Source: an uncultured Clostridia bacterium (lineage in GTDB: Bacteria; Bacillota; Clostridia; TANB77; CAG-508). From it: 64,000 nucleotides of DNA. Below are positions 10,103-20,451 of the stretch, one piece after another. The stretch is taken from NCBI GenBank assembly GCA_947626815.1, contig CANQTN010000001.1:167997-231996 (forward strand), read 5' to 3'. Both the position numbers and the translations under genes were made by a program. Below the pieces are notes generated by a model. It saw nothing but the letters and a program-made list of their open reading frames with translations. It was not told where the DNA came from and did not search any database. The first letter of the stretch is position 1. Each line of letters starts with the position of its first letter.

Positions 10103-10426
10103 TCAACTTATTAATAATAAAATCAAAACCATATATAACATTTGATCTTGAACATTTTCTTTATATAAGAAAAATAATAAACCAAGAATTATAATATCAT
10201 CTAGATATAACTTTATACCAAAAATTTCAAATATAGGCTCTTCTATATTGGTAAAGAGAGGAGTTTTGAAATGGATTGGACCAAATGAGTTATATTTAGA
10301 TGATTTTTTATTGTGAAATTCTATATCATTACTTTGAAGAGAATTTTTATTAATATTATCTTTATTATAAGAAGGATTAGGGATATAAGGATTGTACCTA
10401 TAATAATTATCATAAAAATTAGCCAT
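10103..10426 (-). CDS. Small membrane protein of unknown function
   Basis: A 107-residue protein with a Tyr/Asn/Pro-rich N-terminal half and a hydrophobic C-terminus (about 74-107) that includes LYLDDIIILGLLFFLYKE and a second hydrophobic helix. The LDD-hydrophobic-acidic-hydrophobic ending is common in small clostridial membrane proteins with no assigned function. Its ATG follows three bases after the stop of the upstream recoded gene, with AAGGAG inside that gene's end, so the two are translated as a pair. It is convergent with minC, with only three bases between stops. Confidence 0.65.
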   Translation of the reverse strand: MANFYDNYYRYNPYIPNPSYNKDNINKNSLQSNDIEFHNKKSSKYNSFGPIHFKTPLFTNIEEPIFEIFGIKLYLDDIIILGLLFFLYKENVQDQMLYMVLILLLIS

Positions 10427-10429
10427 TTA

Positions 10430-10862
10430 TCAAGAATTCTCCTTATTGTCATTTTTTAATAAATCAGCAATTTTAGCAACATTTAATAAATTTGCATATT
10501 GATCTAATTTTTCTTTTTTTTCTTCTCTTAAGTAGGGTTTTAATGAATACAGCAAATTAGAACGTGGATCGTTAGAATCATTTAATTTTTCCATAATAGA
10601 TTTCATTTTCAAAATAGTATTCATATCTATTTTGCTAAAATCAAAATTATTGTTGGTATTAGAACTATTGAAATTATTAGTATTAGTTGCTGTATTATTG
10701 AGATTTTGGGAATTATTAGAATTAGTATTTTGATTAAGCATAGAAGAAAAATTTTGTATCATTTCAGGAGAAATTCCGAGACATAATATCATCTAAATTA
10801 CCATTATTAAGCATGTTTTTTAAATTATTTATTGTATTATCATCAAAATTCATATTATTCAA
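10430..10862 (-). CDS. Asn-rich protein of unknown function, read through a +1 shift at CGG codon 29
   Basis: The start is set at TTG 10862 because GAGGTG lies 6 bases upstream. Residues 1-28 end in NNGNLDDIMS; codon 29 is CGG (plus-strand CCG 10776-10778) and the zero frame stops four codons later. Skipping one base gives GISPEMIQNFSSMLNQ and continues to 10430 for about 143 residues. The N-terminal helix pair LKNMLNN / ISPEMIQNFSSML is then continuous, followed by a long Asn/Ser/Thr linker and a charged helical C-terminus (ILKMKSIMEKL, LLYSLKPYL). I recognise no characterised family. An internal start after the shift has no ribosome binding site. Confidence 0.75.
10776..10778 (-). other. 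Recoding site: in-frame CGG with +1 shift in the unknown gene at 10.4-10.9 kb
   Basis: On the minus strand the zero frame reads ATG TCT CGG AAT TTC TCC TGA; skipping C gives TCT then GGA ATT TCT CCT GAA. The pattern is the same as in radC and mreB. Confidence 0.75.
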
Positions 10863-10969
10863 AAAAATCACCTCTATAATAATATATGAAAAAAGTAAAA
10901 AAAATTTACTACTTAGTGTTAAATTATTGTATTTCATAAATGAAAAAATTTCTAATAATTTTTGCAAAT

Positions 10970-11308
10970 GTTACATTCTACTTGTCAGTAGTACAAATGG
11001 TCAATGATAATATATTATTTATTTGTAACGCAACTGCATACCAATGCTGTCAACTTAAGAAATTGCTCTAGATAATATATTATTTATTTGTAACTCCCAG
11101 CTACATAACAGCTTGTATACCAAATTTTATAATAAATTATAAAATTTGCGTTACAATCTGTAATTTGCTGGTCCCCCCGAATTGTTACTGCATAAATAAT
11201 ATATTATCTAGAGCAATTTCTTAAGTTGACAGTATTGCTGTAATTTGCTGATTCTCTCGAATTGTTACGTATAAATAATATAATTATCATTTACCAGTAA
11301 ACTGTAAC
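10970..11308. repeat. Family A outer element interrupted by a second copy (nested)
   Basis: The left arm GTTACATTCTACTTG...GTACAAATGGTCAATGATAAT (two separate runs) leads to GCAACTGCATACC, where the inner element 11043-11236 begins. The outer right half resumes at CTGTAATTTGCTG and ends CATTTACCAGTAAACTGTAAC. The inner copy has CTGTCAACTTAAG arms and the full core. The same nesting point is used at 48.7 kb. This explains most of the 656-base gap before spoIIE; the remaining 11310-11518 is A/T-rich with no recognisable gene. Confidence 0.8.
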
Positions 11309-11518
11309 TTGCAAATCAACAAAATTTTACTTTTTTATTGCTTTTTTTTTTATTCTGTAATAAAATAAAAAAATAAAAAATAAGAAAATAATGAAAAATA
11401 AAATAAATATAAAAAAAATGTAAAAAACTTTTTTAGTATAGATACCTAAAAAAGACAAAAACCACAAAGGACAAGTAGTAAAATAAGCCTATAAAAAATA
11501 AAGAGGTGGTATTTAAGG

Positions 11519-13921
11519 ATGTTTCAAAATATTATAGAAAAAGAAAACAAATTGAATATTTTTTCAAATGTATTTGCTGCAAAAAATATAGTCATATATA
11601 TACTTTCATTTATGTTGTCAATGGTAGGAATAGGTGGAGAATTTTCAATTTTTAGTATAAGTATGTTAGGTGCTTGTTTTGCATCTTCTATACCTTTACT
11701 TGGAATTGTTATAGTATCTTTAATTGGAAATTTAATAAAGTTCGGCATAGGTGGTGCATTAGGATATTTTTTAACTACATTAGTATTAATAGCAACTTTA
11801 TTTATTGTGAAACCAATTTATAATGATAAAGAAAGAAATGAAAAAATAAAAATAGGGAAAAATATTTTTTTATCAATAATTATAATACAAATAGTAAAAT
11901 TATTAATGTCTGGATTTACTATATATGATGTTTTATCAGGTATAGTATTTGCGATTATAGGGGTTGTATTTTATAAAATATTTGTTAATTCAACAGTTGT
12001 ATTGCAAGAATTTTGGCAAAAAAAAGCAGTTACAATTGAGGAATTAATAGGTGCAAGTCTTATATTATCAATTGGTTTTGCAGCATTAGAAGACTTTAGC
12101 ATATTAGGATTTGAAATAAAAAATATATTAAGTATTTTAATGGTTATGATATTAGGATGGAAAAATGGAATTTTGGTGGGAACAACAGCAGGTGTAACTA
12201 TAGGTGTAACATTGGGTGTAATAACAGCTACAGAACCTATAATGATAGCAGCATATGCAATATCTGGAATGATGGCAGGAATATTAAATAGGTTTGGAAA
12301 AATAGGAGTAGTAGTTGGCTTTGCACTTGGAAATGTGATTTTAGCATATGTTGCGAATGGATATACAGTAGAATTAATACATTTTAAAGAAATTCTAATA
12401 GCATTTATTGGATTATTAGCAGTTCCAAATAATATACATATTGAAATTGAAGAATTTTTAGGAAAAACGAAAATGTTACCACTTGCACCTGAAAGAACTT
12501 TAAATAGAAGTAAAGAAGTAGTAGAAAATTTAAATCAAGTATCAGATGCAATACAAGAAATGGCTGTAACATACAATGAAGTAGAGAAATCTTCATATGC
12601 TGCAAATAAACAAATATTTATAGCAGAATTGTTAAACAATTTAGAACCATATAAAGAAAATATGTTATATGATGATATGGCAAATACTGAAGGCAAAATA
12701 ATAGATGAAATATTTAAAGTTTTAATAGACAAGCAAGAAATAACAAGACCAATATTTTTAGAGACATTTGCAAAATGTAATAGTTACATAGTAGGATTTG
12801 ACGACAAGGATATTAGTAAATACTTGGAAAATAGTATTTCTCAAATGATTAATATGATAAATCTTTCTTATAAAGTGGCTAAATCTAATTTTATATGGAA
12901 AAAAAGAGTAGAAGAAAAGCAAAGAAATATGGGTAAACAATTAGATAATGTATCAAAAGCAATTAAAAAAGTAGCAAAAGGATTAGAAAGTGACTTAAAA
13001 AGTGAAACGAAATATAAAAAACAAGAAATGCAAATAACTGAATTATTAAAGCAAAAATCAATATTAGTGCAAGATACTTTAATAAAAAAAGATGGGAGAT
13101 ACATAGTAGAGGTTTACTTAGAAGAAGAATTAGAAAATTCAAGTATAGAAATGATAGAAAAAATAGCAACACAAGTATTATCAGAAAAAATTGTATTTAA
13201 TGAAGAAGCGAGTGTAGGAAAGAAAATTAGCTTATTATCAGAAGACAAATATGTAATGGCAATAGCTACGGAAGGAGCTGCTAAAAGCAAAAGTGAGGTA
13301 ACAGGTGATGCGATGTTAAGCATAAGACTTAAAGACGGAAAATACTTAGTAGCAATAAGTGATGGAATGGGGACAGGAACTAAAGCAAGAAAAAGTAGTA
13401 CTAAATCACTAAAAATGTTAGAAAATTTGATATTATCTGGATTTGATAAAAATATTTCATTAGAATTGATAAATACACTATTAATAAATCAAAATCCAGA
13501 AACATTTGCAACTTTGGATATTGCTATAATTGATTTATATTTAGGAAATATAGAATTCATAAAAAGTAGTGCATGTCCAACATATATAAAAAATAATAAA
13601 AAAGTGCAAGTAATTAAATCAAATTCATTACCAACAGGAATGATACAAGAAGGAAATCATTTAGAAACATATGATAGAGATATAAATTCTGGAGATATTA
13701 TGCTAATGTGTTCAGATGGAATACTAGATGCAAATATAGAGTATAAAAATAAAGAATTATGGATAAAATATATGTTAGAAGATATTGAAACAACTAATAC
13801 GAGAAAAATTGCAAATTTAATATTAAATGAAGCAATAGACAATAATTTTGGTAATATTAAAGATGATATGAGTGTTATTGTATGTAAATTTATAAAAAGA
13901 GATGAACAAGTTGAAAATTAA
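11519..13921 (+). CDS. spoIIE: Stage II sporulation protein E (membrane PP2C phosphatase)
   Basis: An 800-residue protein with about ten transmembrane helices in residues 25-300, a cytoplasmic coiled central region, and a C-terminal PPM/PP2C serine phosphatase domain (about 560-795) with TGDAMLSIRL, AISDGMGTGTKARK, LMCSDGILDAN and KDDMSVIV metal-binding motifs. SpoIIE dephosphorylates the anti-anti-sigma factor SpoIIAA to activate sigma-F in the forespore and associates with FtsZ at the polar septum. Length matches the family (about 800-830). GAGGTGG precedes the ATG. It is strong evidence that the organism sporulates. Confidence 0.95.
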   Translation: MFQNIIEKENKLNIFSNVFAAKNIVIYILSFMLSMVGIGGEFSIFSISMLGACFASSIPLLGIVIVSLIGNLIKFGIGGALGYFLTTLVLIATLFIVKPIYNDKERNEKIKIGKNIFLSIIIIQIVKLLMSGFTIYDVLSGIVFAIIGVVFYKIFVNSTVVLQEFWQKKAVTIEELIGASLILSIGFAALEDFSILGFEIKNILSILMVMILGWKNGILVGTTAGVTIGVTLGVITATEPIMIAAYAISGMMAGILNRFGKIGVVVGFALGNVILAYVANGYTVELIHFKEILIAFIGLLAVPNNIHIEIEEFLGKTKMLPLAPERTLNRSKEVVENLNQVSDAIQEMAVTYNEVEKSSYAANKQIFIAELLNNLEPYKENMLYDDMANTEGKIIDEIFKVLIDKQEITRPIFLETFAKCNSYIVGFDDKDISKYLENSISQMINMINLSYKVAKSNFIWKKRVEEKQRNMGKQLDNVSKAIKKVAKGLESDLKSETKYKKQEMQITELLKQKSILVQDTLIKKDGRYIVEVYLEEELENSSIEMIEKIATQVLSEKIVFNEEASVGKKISLLSEDKYVMAIATEGAAKSKSEVTGDAMLSIRLKDGKYLVAISDGMGTGTKARKSSTKSLKMLENLILSGFDKNISLELINTLLINQNPETFATLDIAIIDLYLGNIEFIKSSACPTYIKNNKKVQVIKSNSLPTGMIQEGNHLETYDRDINSGDIMLMCSDGILDANIEYKNKELWIKYMLEDIETTNTRKIANLILNEAIDNNFGNIKDDMSVIVCKFIKRDEQVEN

Positions 13922-14008
13922 GAGTATTGATATTGACTGATATGATTGTATTATATCGATTTTGATTTTTTGGAATATTTTATTATTAAAAAAATTTTTT
14001 ATAAACTA

Positions 14009-14037
14009 TTGACAAAATAAATCAGAAAATGTATATT
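14009..14037 (+). promoter_or_regulatory. Sigma-A-like promoter of the type VII secretion cluster
   Basis: TTGACA (14009-14014), a 17-base spacer, and TATATT (14032-14037), followed 30 bases later by the first cluster gene. Confidence 0.65.
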
Positions 14038-14068
14038 AAAAATATAAAAAAAAAAGGAGGAAAGAAAT

Positions 14069-14921
14069 ATGGCAAGTATAGGTATTGATGTGACGAAAAT
14101 TCCAACGATTATTAATAATCTTAGGAATCAGTATGATGATATTGTTAAGAGTGCGAATAACGTAGGTAAAATTTTAGATAATCATATAGGAACACCTCAA
14201 AAAGGTTGGTGTGATGATTATGCTAGAACATTTGTGAGATGGTGGAATGCAAGTAGTAAGAAAGAAGCTACAGGTGGAATGTTAGCAGTTGATAAAGAAG
14301 GTAAACTTATAATTACAGGAGACAATGAGGACAAACAAATATTTAGTGATGGAGAAGACAAAATAAAATTTACAGTTCAATTAGCAGGAAGATTATTTTT
14401 TATTAGTATTTGTGTACCGTTTAATACTTTGAGTGGAAATTTTGGTAAAGTAATTGAGCAAATAAAATATGGACCACAATATGTGCAAAAGGGAGGAAAC
14501 AAAGAGTTACTAGAGAAAAGTCAAAGTAAAGGTCGGTGATAAATATAATGCTCATGTTTGGTCAGATATGATGGGTGATTTAGGCATGGGACTTTGGAAG
14601 AAAACTAAATTAACTGTTTCAAGTGAAAATAAAACTGATCTAAAAAGGGTAGAGCATATGATAACAACTTTGAATACCCAATTGGAGACATTTCATGGAC
14701 AAGTTAACACTTTTGTTAATACAATAAATGGAGTGGTGAATAATGGAGCGTGGACAATTGGTAATGCTGACAATATAAAGGAGGCTTGTAAGGAGTTAAG
14801 TACAAAGATGGATACTTATTTACGTAAATTTAGTACAAGTACGAATAGAGCTCTTGAGTTAAGTTATAAAACTGCGAAGGCAAAAATGGAAAAGACATTG
14901 GCTACGAGATTCACTGATTAA
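14069..14921 (+). CDS. Type VII secretion-associated protein, read through a +1 shift at CGG codon 156
   Basis: AAGGAGG precedes ATG 14069. The zero frame ends at 14539 just after CGG (CGG TGA). Skipping the C continues as GDKYNAHVWSDMMGDLG and stays open to 14921, giving about 283 residues. The second half has no start with a ribosome binding site of its own. The N-terminal part is helical with a GWCDDYARTFVRWWN segment; the C-terminal part is a helical region (about 185-265) resembling WXG100/LXG-type T7SS substrate folds (NTQLETFHGQVNTFVNTING). It leads the cassette with EssC and EsaB, so it is probably a secreted substrate or helper. Specific function is unknown. Confidence 0.72.
14534..14536 (+). 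other. Recoding site: in-frame CGG with +1 shift in the T7SS gene
   Basis: Zero frame AAA GGT CGG TGA TAA; skipping C gives GGT then GGT GAT AAA TAT. The stop follows immediately, so without a shift the product is truncated to 156 residues. A deletion within the AAAA run at 14516-14519 would also join the frames, but the CGG explanation matches the other three genes. Confidence 0.72.
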
Positions 14922-15002
14922 ATAAATTAATTTAAAATAATGAAAAGAAATTTGTACATTGAATTTGTATAAATTTCTTTTTTAAATACGACAGATATGT
15001 GC

Positions 15003-15196
15003 AATGCTGTCAACTTAAGAAATTGCTCTAGATAATATATTATTTATTTGCAACTCCCAGCTACATAACAGCTTGTATACCAAATTTTATAATAAATTAT
15101 AAAATTTGCATTACGATCTGTAATTTGCTGGTCCCCCCGAATTGTTACGGCATAAATAATATATTATCTAGAGCAATTTCTTAAGTTGACGGTATT
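15003..15196. repeat. Palindromic element, family A, copy at 15.0 kb
   Basis: AATGCTGTCAACTTAAG arms bracket the shared core with GGTCCCCCCGAATTG. Flanking bases ATATGTGC and GTACATAT extend the palindrome slightly. The rest of this 540-base gap (15200-15463) holds short AT-rich sequence in which I find no supported gene. Confidence 0.82.
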
Positions 15197-15463
15197 GTAC
15201 ATATGTGTTGTTGTTTAGTTAATTAATAAAAATCTGCAACAAAGGTATATGTTACTAATTATAACCATAAGAGTATCAGTTATAAGGGATGGGATGGAAA
15301 ATAAAAGTAAGAGTTAAATCAAAATGTAATACAAACGTAAAAGACGGCAAAACTAAAACTTCCGTAATATAGGAAGAAAACAACCAAATAGTTACTATTG
15401 AAAAAAAGGTAAAATATAAGTAAAATAAATATAAAGAAATATATATACACGAAAGGAAAGAAA

Positions 15464-18400
15464 ATGATAGTAACATTAATTGGAAAACAAAAACTACATA
15501 AAATAATATTGCCAAAAGAAATATCAGGAAATTATTGGATATATGATGAGACTAAAGAAGAAAAGCAAAAACTTTTAAACATAGAGGCAAAAGACGGTAA
15601 ATGGAAAGTGCTAAGTAACAATCATGTAAAAATACTAGATCCAAAATATGCAAAAATACCTGAGAAAGAGTCAAAAACAATAAAACAGCAAGAAAGGGAA
15701 ATTAACACACTAACATTATCCGAATATTGTATATATATAGTAAAATTTACAAATAGAGAAATGCAAAACGATATATATATATTGCAATGTTTACCAGCAT
15801 TTGAAGAGGACTTAATTCATCTAAACATAAAGCATACACAAGAAATATTAATTGGAAAAAGTGAACTAAATCAAATATCATATGATAATCTATTTGTTTC
15901 AAATACACATGCTAGAATATTTTTCTATAATGGAAGATTCATAATAGAAAACTATGATGAAAAGATTGGAACATATGTAAATGGAGAGCAAATAGGTAAA
16001 TGGAAAAAAGTTTTATCAAATGGTGACGTAATTTATATAATGGGACTAAAAATAATTTTATTAGGGAATAGCATATTTATAAATAATCCATTAAATAAAA
16101 TAAAATACAATACTCAACAATTAATATATGAAGAAAGAAAAGAAGAAGAAGTAATAGAAACAGAAGAAGAAAACAAAAATATAGAACTATATTCACCAAA
16201 AGACTATTTTTATAAATCTCCAAGAATAAGAGAAAAAATAGAAAGGAAAAGCGTAAAAATAGAACCACCACCAGCAAAACAAGTAAGTGACAAAATGCAA
16301 CAAATACTAACAATTGTATCTACATTAACTATGGGATTAATGTCGGTTTTTTATATAATGCAAACAATAGAAACAATATCTAGTGGAACAGCATCATTAA
16401 TGAATATTATAATGTCAGTTATGATGTCTTCTATGATGCTTGTAACAAGCTTAATAATACCAATAATATCTATGAAATTACAAAAAAAGATGGAAACAAA
16501 ATATGAAGAGAAAAGGCAAAAATTATATAAAAAATATATTAATTCAAAAATAGAAGAAGTAAATAATATAAAAAAAGAACAACGAGAATTACTATTTAAA
16601 AATTATGCAACTGTAGAAGAATGTACAAAAATAATAATAGATAAAACTGAACGACTATGGGAAAGAAACGAAGGAGATTTTGACTTTTTATCTGTAAGTT
16701 TAGGTACAGGAGATACAGCACTAGAGATAGATGTACAATATCCAGAGAAAAAAGCATTTTCAATGGAAGATGAGGACAATTTAGAAGTTATACTAAATGA
16801 TTTTACTAAAGAAGTAAAAGAACTAAAAAATGCACCTGTAACTTTTTCTTTTTTAGAAAATAAAGTATCAGCACTAGTTGGTCAAAATGAAGAAATAGTA
16901 CAAAAATTCATGCAGAACTTATTAATACAATTAATTACTTTTCATAATTATCATGATTTAAAATTTGTATGCTTAATGAAAAAAGATATTAATAAAAAAT
17001 GGGATTATATAAAAATGTTCCCATATGTCTGGAATGATTCTAGAGACTTTAGATTTTTTGAAGAAGATAATGAAGATGAAATGGAAGAAATATCAAAATA
17101 CTTGGAAAATGAATTTGATATGAGAAAAGGTGGAGGAGATCAGAATGATGATCAAAGTAAAGTAAATATACCACATTATTTAATAATAACAGATGATTAC
17201 AGAAAAATACAAAATTTAAAAATAATAACTAAAATTTTAGCAGAAAAAAATAATATTGGATTTAGCATATTATGTATAACAAATAACTTAAAGCAACTTC
17301 CAGCTGAATGTACAAAATTTATTAGCATAAATGATGACAATACTGGAAAATTATTTGGCAATGAACTAACAGAAGATAGCCAAAGAGAATTTAAATTTAA
17401 TACATCTAATATATTTTTCTTTGATAAAATAGTTAGAACAATATTTAATATTCCAATAAAATATAAAGAAACAGAAAAAAATTCGTTACCAAATAGTTAT
17501 ACATTTCTAGAAATGTATAATGTAGGATTAGTAGAACAGCTAAACATATTAGAGAGATGGAAAAATAATGATTCAACATTATCACTGGCAGCACCTATAG
17601 GAGTAAGAGGTTCTGGAAGAATAATCAATTTAGATATTCATGAAAAAGCTCATGGACCACATGGTTTAATAGCAGGAACAACTGGTTCTGGAAAAAGTGA
17701 ATTTATTATTACATATGTATTATCATTAGCAGTAAATTATCACCCAGATGATGTAGCATTTATATTAATAGATTACAAAGGTGGAGGGCTAGCAGGAGCA
17801 TTTAAAAAACAAGATATAGTTTTACCACATTTAGCAGGAACAATAACAAATATAGATACAGATGGTTTAAATAGATCATTAGTGTCAATACAAAGTGAGT
17901 TAAAAAGAAGACAAAAAATGTTTAATGAGGCAAGAGAAAAGACAAATGAAGGAACAATAGATATATATAAATATCAAAAACTATATCATAATGGAGTTAT
18001 AGATACACCAATACCACATTTATTTATAATATGTGATGAGTTTGCCGAATTAAAACAGCAACAACCAGATTTTATGGGAGAATTAGTAAGTGTTGCAAGA
18101 ATTGGACGTAGTTTAGGAGTTCACCTAATACTTGCAACACAAAAACCAAGTGGAGTTGTTGACGAACAAATAAAAAGTAATAGTAAATTTGGAATATGCT
18201 TAAAAGTACAAGAAAAGTCAGATAGTACAGATATAATAGAAACAACAGATGCAGCATATTTGAAACAAGCGGGAAGATTTTATATAAAAGTAGGAAATGG
18301 AGAATATTATGATTTAGGACAATCAGGGTATTCTGGAGCTCCTTATTTTCCATCAGATAATATAAAAAAGCAAGCAGATGACTCAATAAAATTTATTTCT

Positions 18401-20140
18401 GATACAGGAAACATAATAAAAGAATCAAATGACTATACGCAAAAAAAAGTAAATAGAGATGGTGATCAGATAACCCAAATAATAAAACACATTTATGAAG
18501 TAGCAAAGATGGAAAATATAAAATCAAGACAATTATGGTTAGACGATATATCAGAGAAAATCTATTTAAAAGAAACTAAAGATAAATATAAATTTAAGAC
18601 CAAGCAAAATGAAGTAATAGTTACAGTAGGTGAATATGATGATCCAGAACATCAAAATCAAGGTATTGTAAACTTGAATTTTACAAAAAATGGAAATGCA
18701 ATAATTTATGGAAATGCAGACAGTGGAAAAGAGACATTAATGAGTACAATTGTGTATGATTTAATGACAACATATACAACAAAGCAAGTTTGGACATATA
18801 TATTAGATTTTGGAACAGAAGCATTAAAGATATTTAGAAATGCTCCACATGTAGGTGAAGTTATATTTGCAAAAGATACAGAAAAACTGGGAAGATTTTT
18901 TGCAAGAATGAGAGAGACTTTAAAAGAACGAAAAGAAATTTTATCAGAATATAATGGTGATTACAATTTTTATCTAAAACAAACTGGAAAAACAATGCCA
19001 TTAATAGTAATTATGATAAATGGATTTGAGTCATTTAATGAAAAACATATGGATGAATATGATGATTTATTGGCGGTATTAACAAGAGAAGGTTCTAAAT
19101 TAGGAATAGTATTTGTTATTTCAGCAACAAATTCTAATGATGTAAGATATAGAATGGCACAAAATTTCAAACAAAAAATGGCATTAAAATTAAATGATTC
19201 AAGTGACTATGGAAACATATTTGAAGATTTTAAAATAAAAAAACCATCAAATAAATTTGCAAGGGGATTGGTAAACATTGAAGATAACGTTTATGAATTT
19301 CAGACGGCAAAATCGTGCGAACCAGAGGATTATAATGTATTTATAAAATCAGAAATAGAAAGAATATCATCTAATAATGAGCTCATTGCAGAAAAAATAA
19401 AAATATTGCCAGAAAAAGTAAAACTAGAAGAAATGGAACAATATATTACAGATTTAACTAATGTTCCATTAGGCTTGGCAAGAAAAGACATTAAAGTAGA
19501 AACATTTGACTTTATGAATAAGTTTATGAGTGCTATAGTCGGAAAAGATATAGATGAAGTTGTACAATATGCAGCAAACCTAAAAGAAGAAATAGATTTA
19601 ATTGATAATGTAGAAACAATAATGATTGATGCTGAGAAAAAAATACTAAGTGGAATAAATGATTTAAGTGACAATTATAAAGAACTAATTTCTGAAGAAA
19701 AAAGCAAAAAAAACAAATGTGTTTTTATTATTGGTATTCAAAAATTTTTAGACTATATGGAACAAATGTTAAGAGAATCTAAAAATAAAAGCGACAGTGA
19801 TGAAGAAGACGATGATGAAGATTTTATGGATGGATCTGAAAAATTAGAATCAATAATAAAACAGTGTAAACAAAAGAAAAATTATTGTTTTATTATAGTA
19901 GATACTGCATCTAGATTTAAGGAACACGGTTATGACGATTGGTATAGTAAAAATAAACAAGAAGATAATATTATATATGTTGGTGATGGTATAGATGATC
20001 AATATTTATTAGATGTAAATGCAAAACGTAAAGAAATTTCAAATAACTGTGGACGAAGTTTTGGATATATAAATAAAAAAGGAAAGACAACAATGATAAA
20101 ACTTTTAGGAATGAAAGAAAAGAGTGAAGAAGATGAATGA
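15464..20140 (+). CDS. essC: EssC/YukBA-type FtsK/SpoIIIE ATPase of type VII secretion, with FHA domain
   Basis: A 1558-residue protein. The N-terminal region has a forkhead-associated fold (about 120-205, LFVSNTHARIFFYNGRFI, GTYVNGEQIG). Two transmembrane helices lie at about 285-345, followed by an ATPase domain with intact Walker A GTTGSGKSE (about 738-746), IICDEFAEL Walker B and VHLILATQKPSG. A second ATPase domain has an altered Walker A (GNADSGKE, near 1083) and a third, degenerate domain ends in an acidic stretch. This is the motor and core of Firmicutes T7SS, which drives WXG100/LXG proteins across the membrane. It is slightly longer than Staphylococcus EssC. esaB overlaps its 3' end. 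Confidence 0.93.
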   Translation: MIVTLIGKQKLHKIILPKEISGNYWIYDETKEEKQKLLNIEAKDGKWKVLSNNHVKILDPKYAKIPEKESKTIKQQEREINTLTLSEYCIYIVKFTNREMQNDIYILQCLPAFEEDLIHLNIKHTQEILIGKSELNQISYDNLFVSNTHARIFFYNGRFIIENYDEKIGTYVNGEQIGKWKKVLSNGDVIYIMGLKIILLGNSIFINNPLNKIKYNTQQLIYEERKEEEVIETEEENKNIELYSPKDYFYKSPRIREKIERKSVKIEPPPAKQVSDKMQQILTIVSTLTMGLMSVFYIMQTIETISSGTASLMNIIMSVMMSSMMLVTSLIIPIISMKLQKKMETKYEEKRQKLYKKYINSKIEEVNNIKKEQRELLFKNYATVEECTKIIIDKTERLWERNEGDFDFLSVSLGTGDTALEIDVQYPEKKAFSMEDEDNLEVILNDFTKEVKELKNAPVTFSFLENKVSALVGQNEEIVQKFMQNLLIQLITFHNYHDLKFVCLMKKDINKKWDYIKMFPYVWNDSRDFRFFEEDNEDEMEEISKYLENEFDMRKGGGDQNDDQSKVNIPHYLIITDDYRKIQNLKIITKILAEKNNIGFSILCITNNLKQLPAECTKFISINDDNTGKLFGNELTEDSQREFKFNTSNIFFFDKIVRTIFNIPIKYKETEKNSLPNSYTFLEMYNVGLVEQLNILERWKNNDSTLSLAAPIGVRGSGRIINLDIHEKAHGPHGLIAGTTGSGKSEFIITYVLSLAVNYHPDDVAFILIDYKGGGLAGAFKKQDIVLPHLAGTITNIDTDGLNRSLVSIQSELKRRQKMFNEAREKTNEGTIDIYKYQKLYHNGVIDTPIPHLFIICDEFAELKQQQPDFMGELVSVARIGRSLGVHLILATQKPSGVVDEQIKSNSKFGICLKVQEKSDSTDIIETTDAAYLKQAGRFYIKVGNGEYYDLGQSGYSGAPYFPSDNIKKQADDSIKFISDTGNIIKESNDYTQKKVNRDGDQITQIIKHIYEVAKMENIKSRQLWLDDISEKIYLKETKDKYKFKTKQNEVIVTVGEYDDPEHQNQGIVNLNFTKNGNAIIYGNADSGKETLMSTIVYDLMTTYTTKQVWTYILDFGTEALKIFRNAPHVGEVIFAKDTEKLGRFFARMRETLKERKEILSEYNGDYNFYLKQTGKTMPLIVIMINGFESFNEKHMDEYDDLLAVLTREGSKLGIVFVISATNSNDVRYRMAQNFKQKMALKLNDSSDYGNIFEDFKIKKPSNKFARGLVNIEDNVYEFQTAKSCEPEDYNVFIKSEIERISSNNELIAEKIKILPEKVKLEEMEQYITDLTNVPLGLARKDIKVETFDFMNKFMSAIVGKDIDEVVQYAANLKEEIDLIDNVETIMIDAEKKILSGINDLSDNYKELISEEKSKKNKCVFIIGIQKFLDYMEQMLRESKNKSDSDEEDDDEDFMDGSEKLESIIKQCKQKKNYCFIIVDTASRFKEHGYDDWYSKNKQEDNIIYVGDGIDDQYLLDVNAKRKEISNNCGRSFGYINKKGKTTMIKLLGMKEKSEEDE

Positions 20141-20384
20141 AATATTAGTTAAACTTTATGTACCAATAATAGATGGAAGTTATGATATTTTAATACCAGC
20201 TAATAAAAGGATTTATACTATTATAGGAATGTTAGTAAAATCAATTAGAGAACTTACAAAAGGATATTATAATCCTAAAAAAAATCCACAATTATATGAT
20301 AAAATATCAGCTAAAGCTTATGATATAAATTTGTTAGTAGCAGAATCTGATATAAGAAATGGTACGGAATTGATTTTGATATAA
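20133..20384 (+). CDS. esaB: EsaB/YukD-like ubiquitin-fold protein of type VII secretion
   Basis: The start at ATG 20133 gives an 83-residue product and an 8-base overlap with the end of essC, implying translational coupling. The sequence (ILVKLYVPIIDGSYDILIPANKRI and GTELILI at the end) fits the YukD/EsaB ubiquitin-like family, small cytoplasmic regulators or assembly factors of the T7SS. Membrane partners EsaA, EssA and EssB are not seen nearby. Confidence 0.82.
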   Translation: MNEILVKLYVPIIDGSYDILIPANKRIYTIIGMLVKSIRELTKGYYNPKKNPQLYDKISAKAYDINLLVAESDIRNGTELILI

Positions 20385-20451
20385 AAAGAAGTGAATTACG
20401 AAAGACTAAATAAAAAAGTAAGACAAAATATATGAAAAGAGGAGAAATAAA

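Noticed and set aside
14568..14921. Separate gene starting at ATG 14568
   Set aside because: There is no ribosome binding site; the frame is open upstream of it to the CGG and joins the preceding gene.
15270..15370. Tiny reading frame (about 27 codons) before essC
   Set aside because: Weak ribosome binding site, no recognisable similarity and low-complexity composition; not supportable as a gene.
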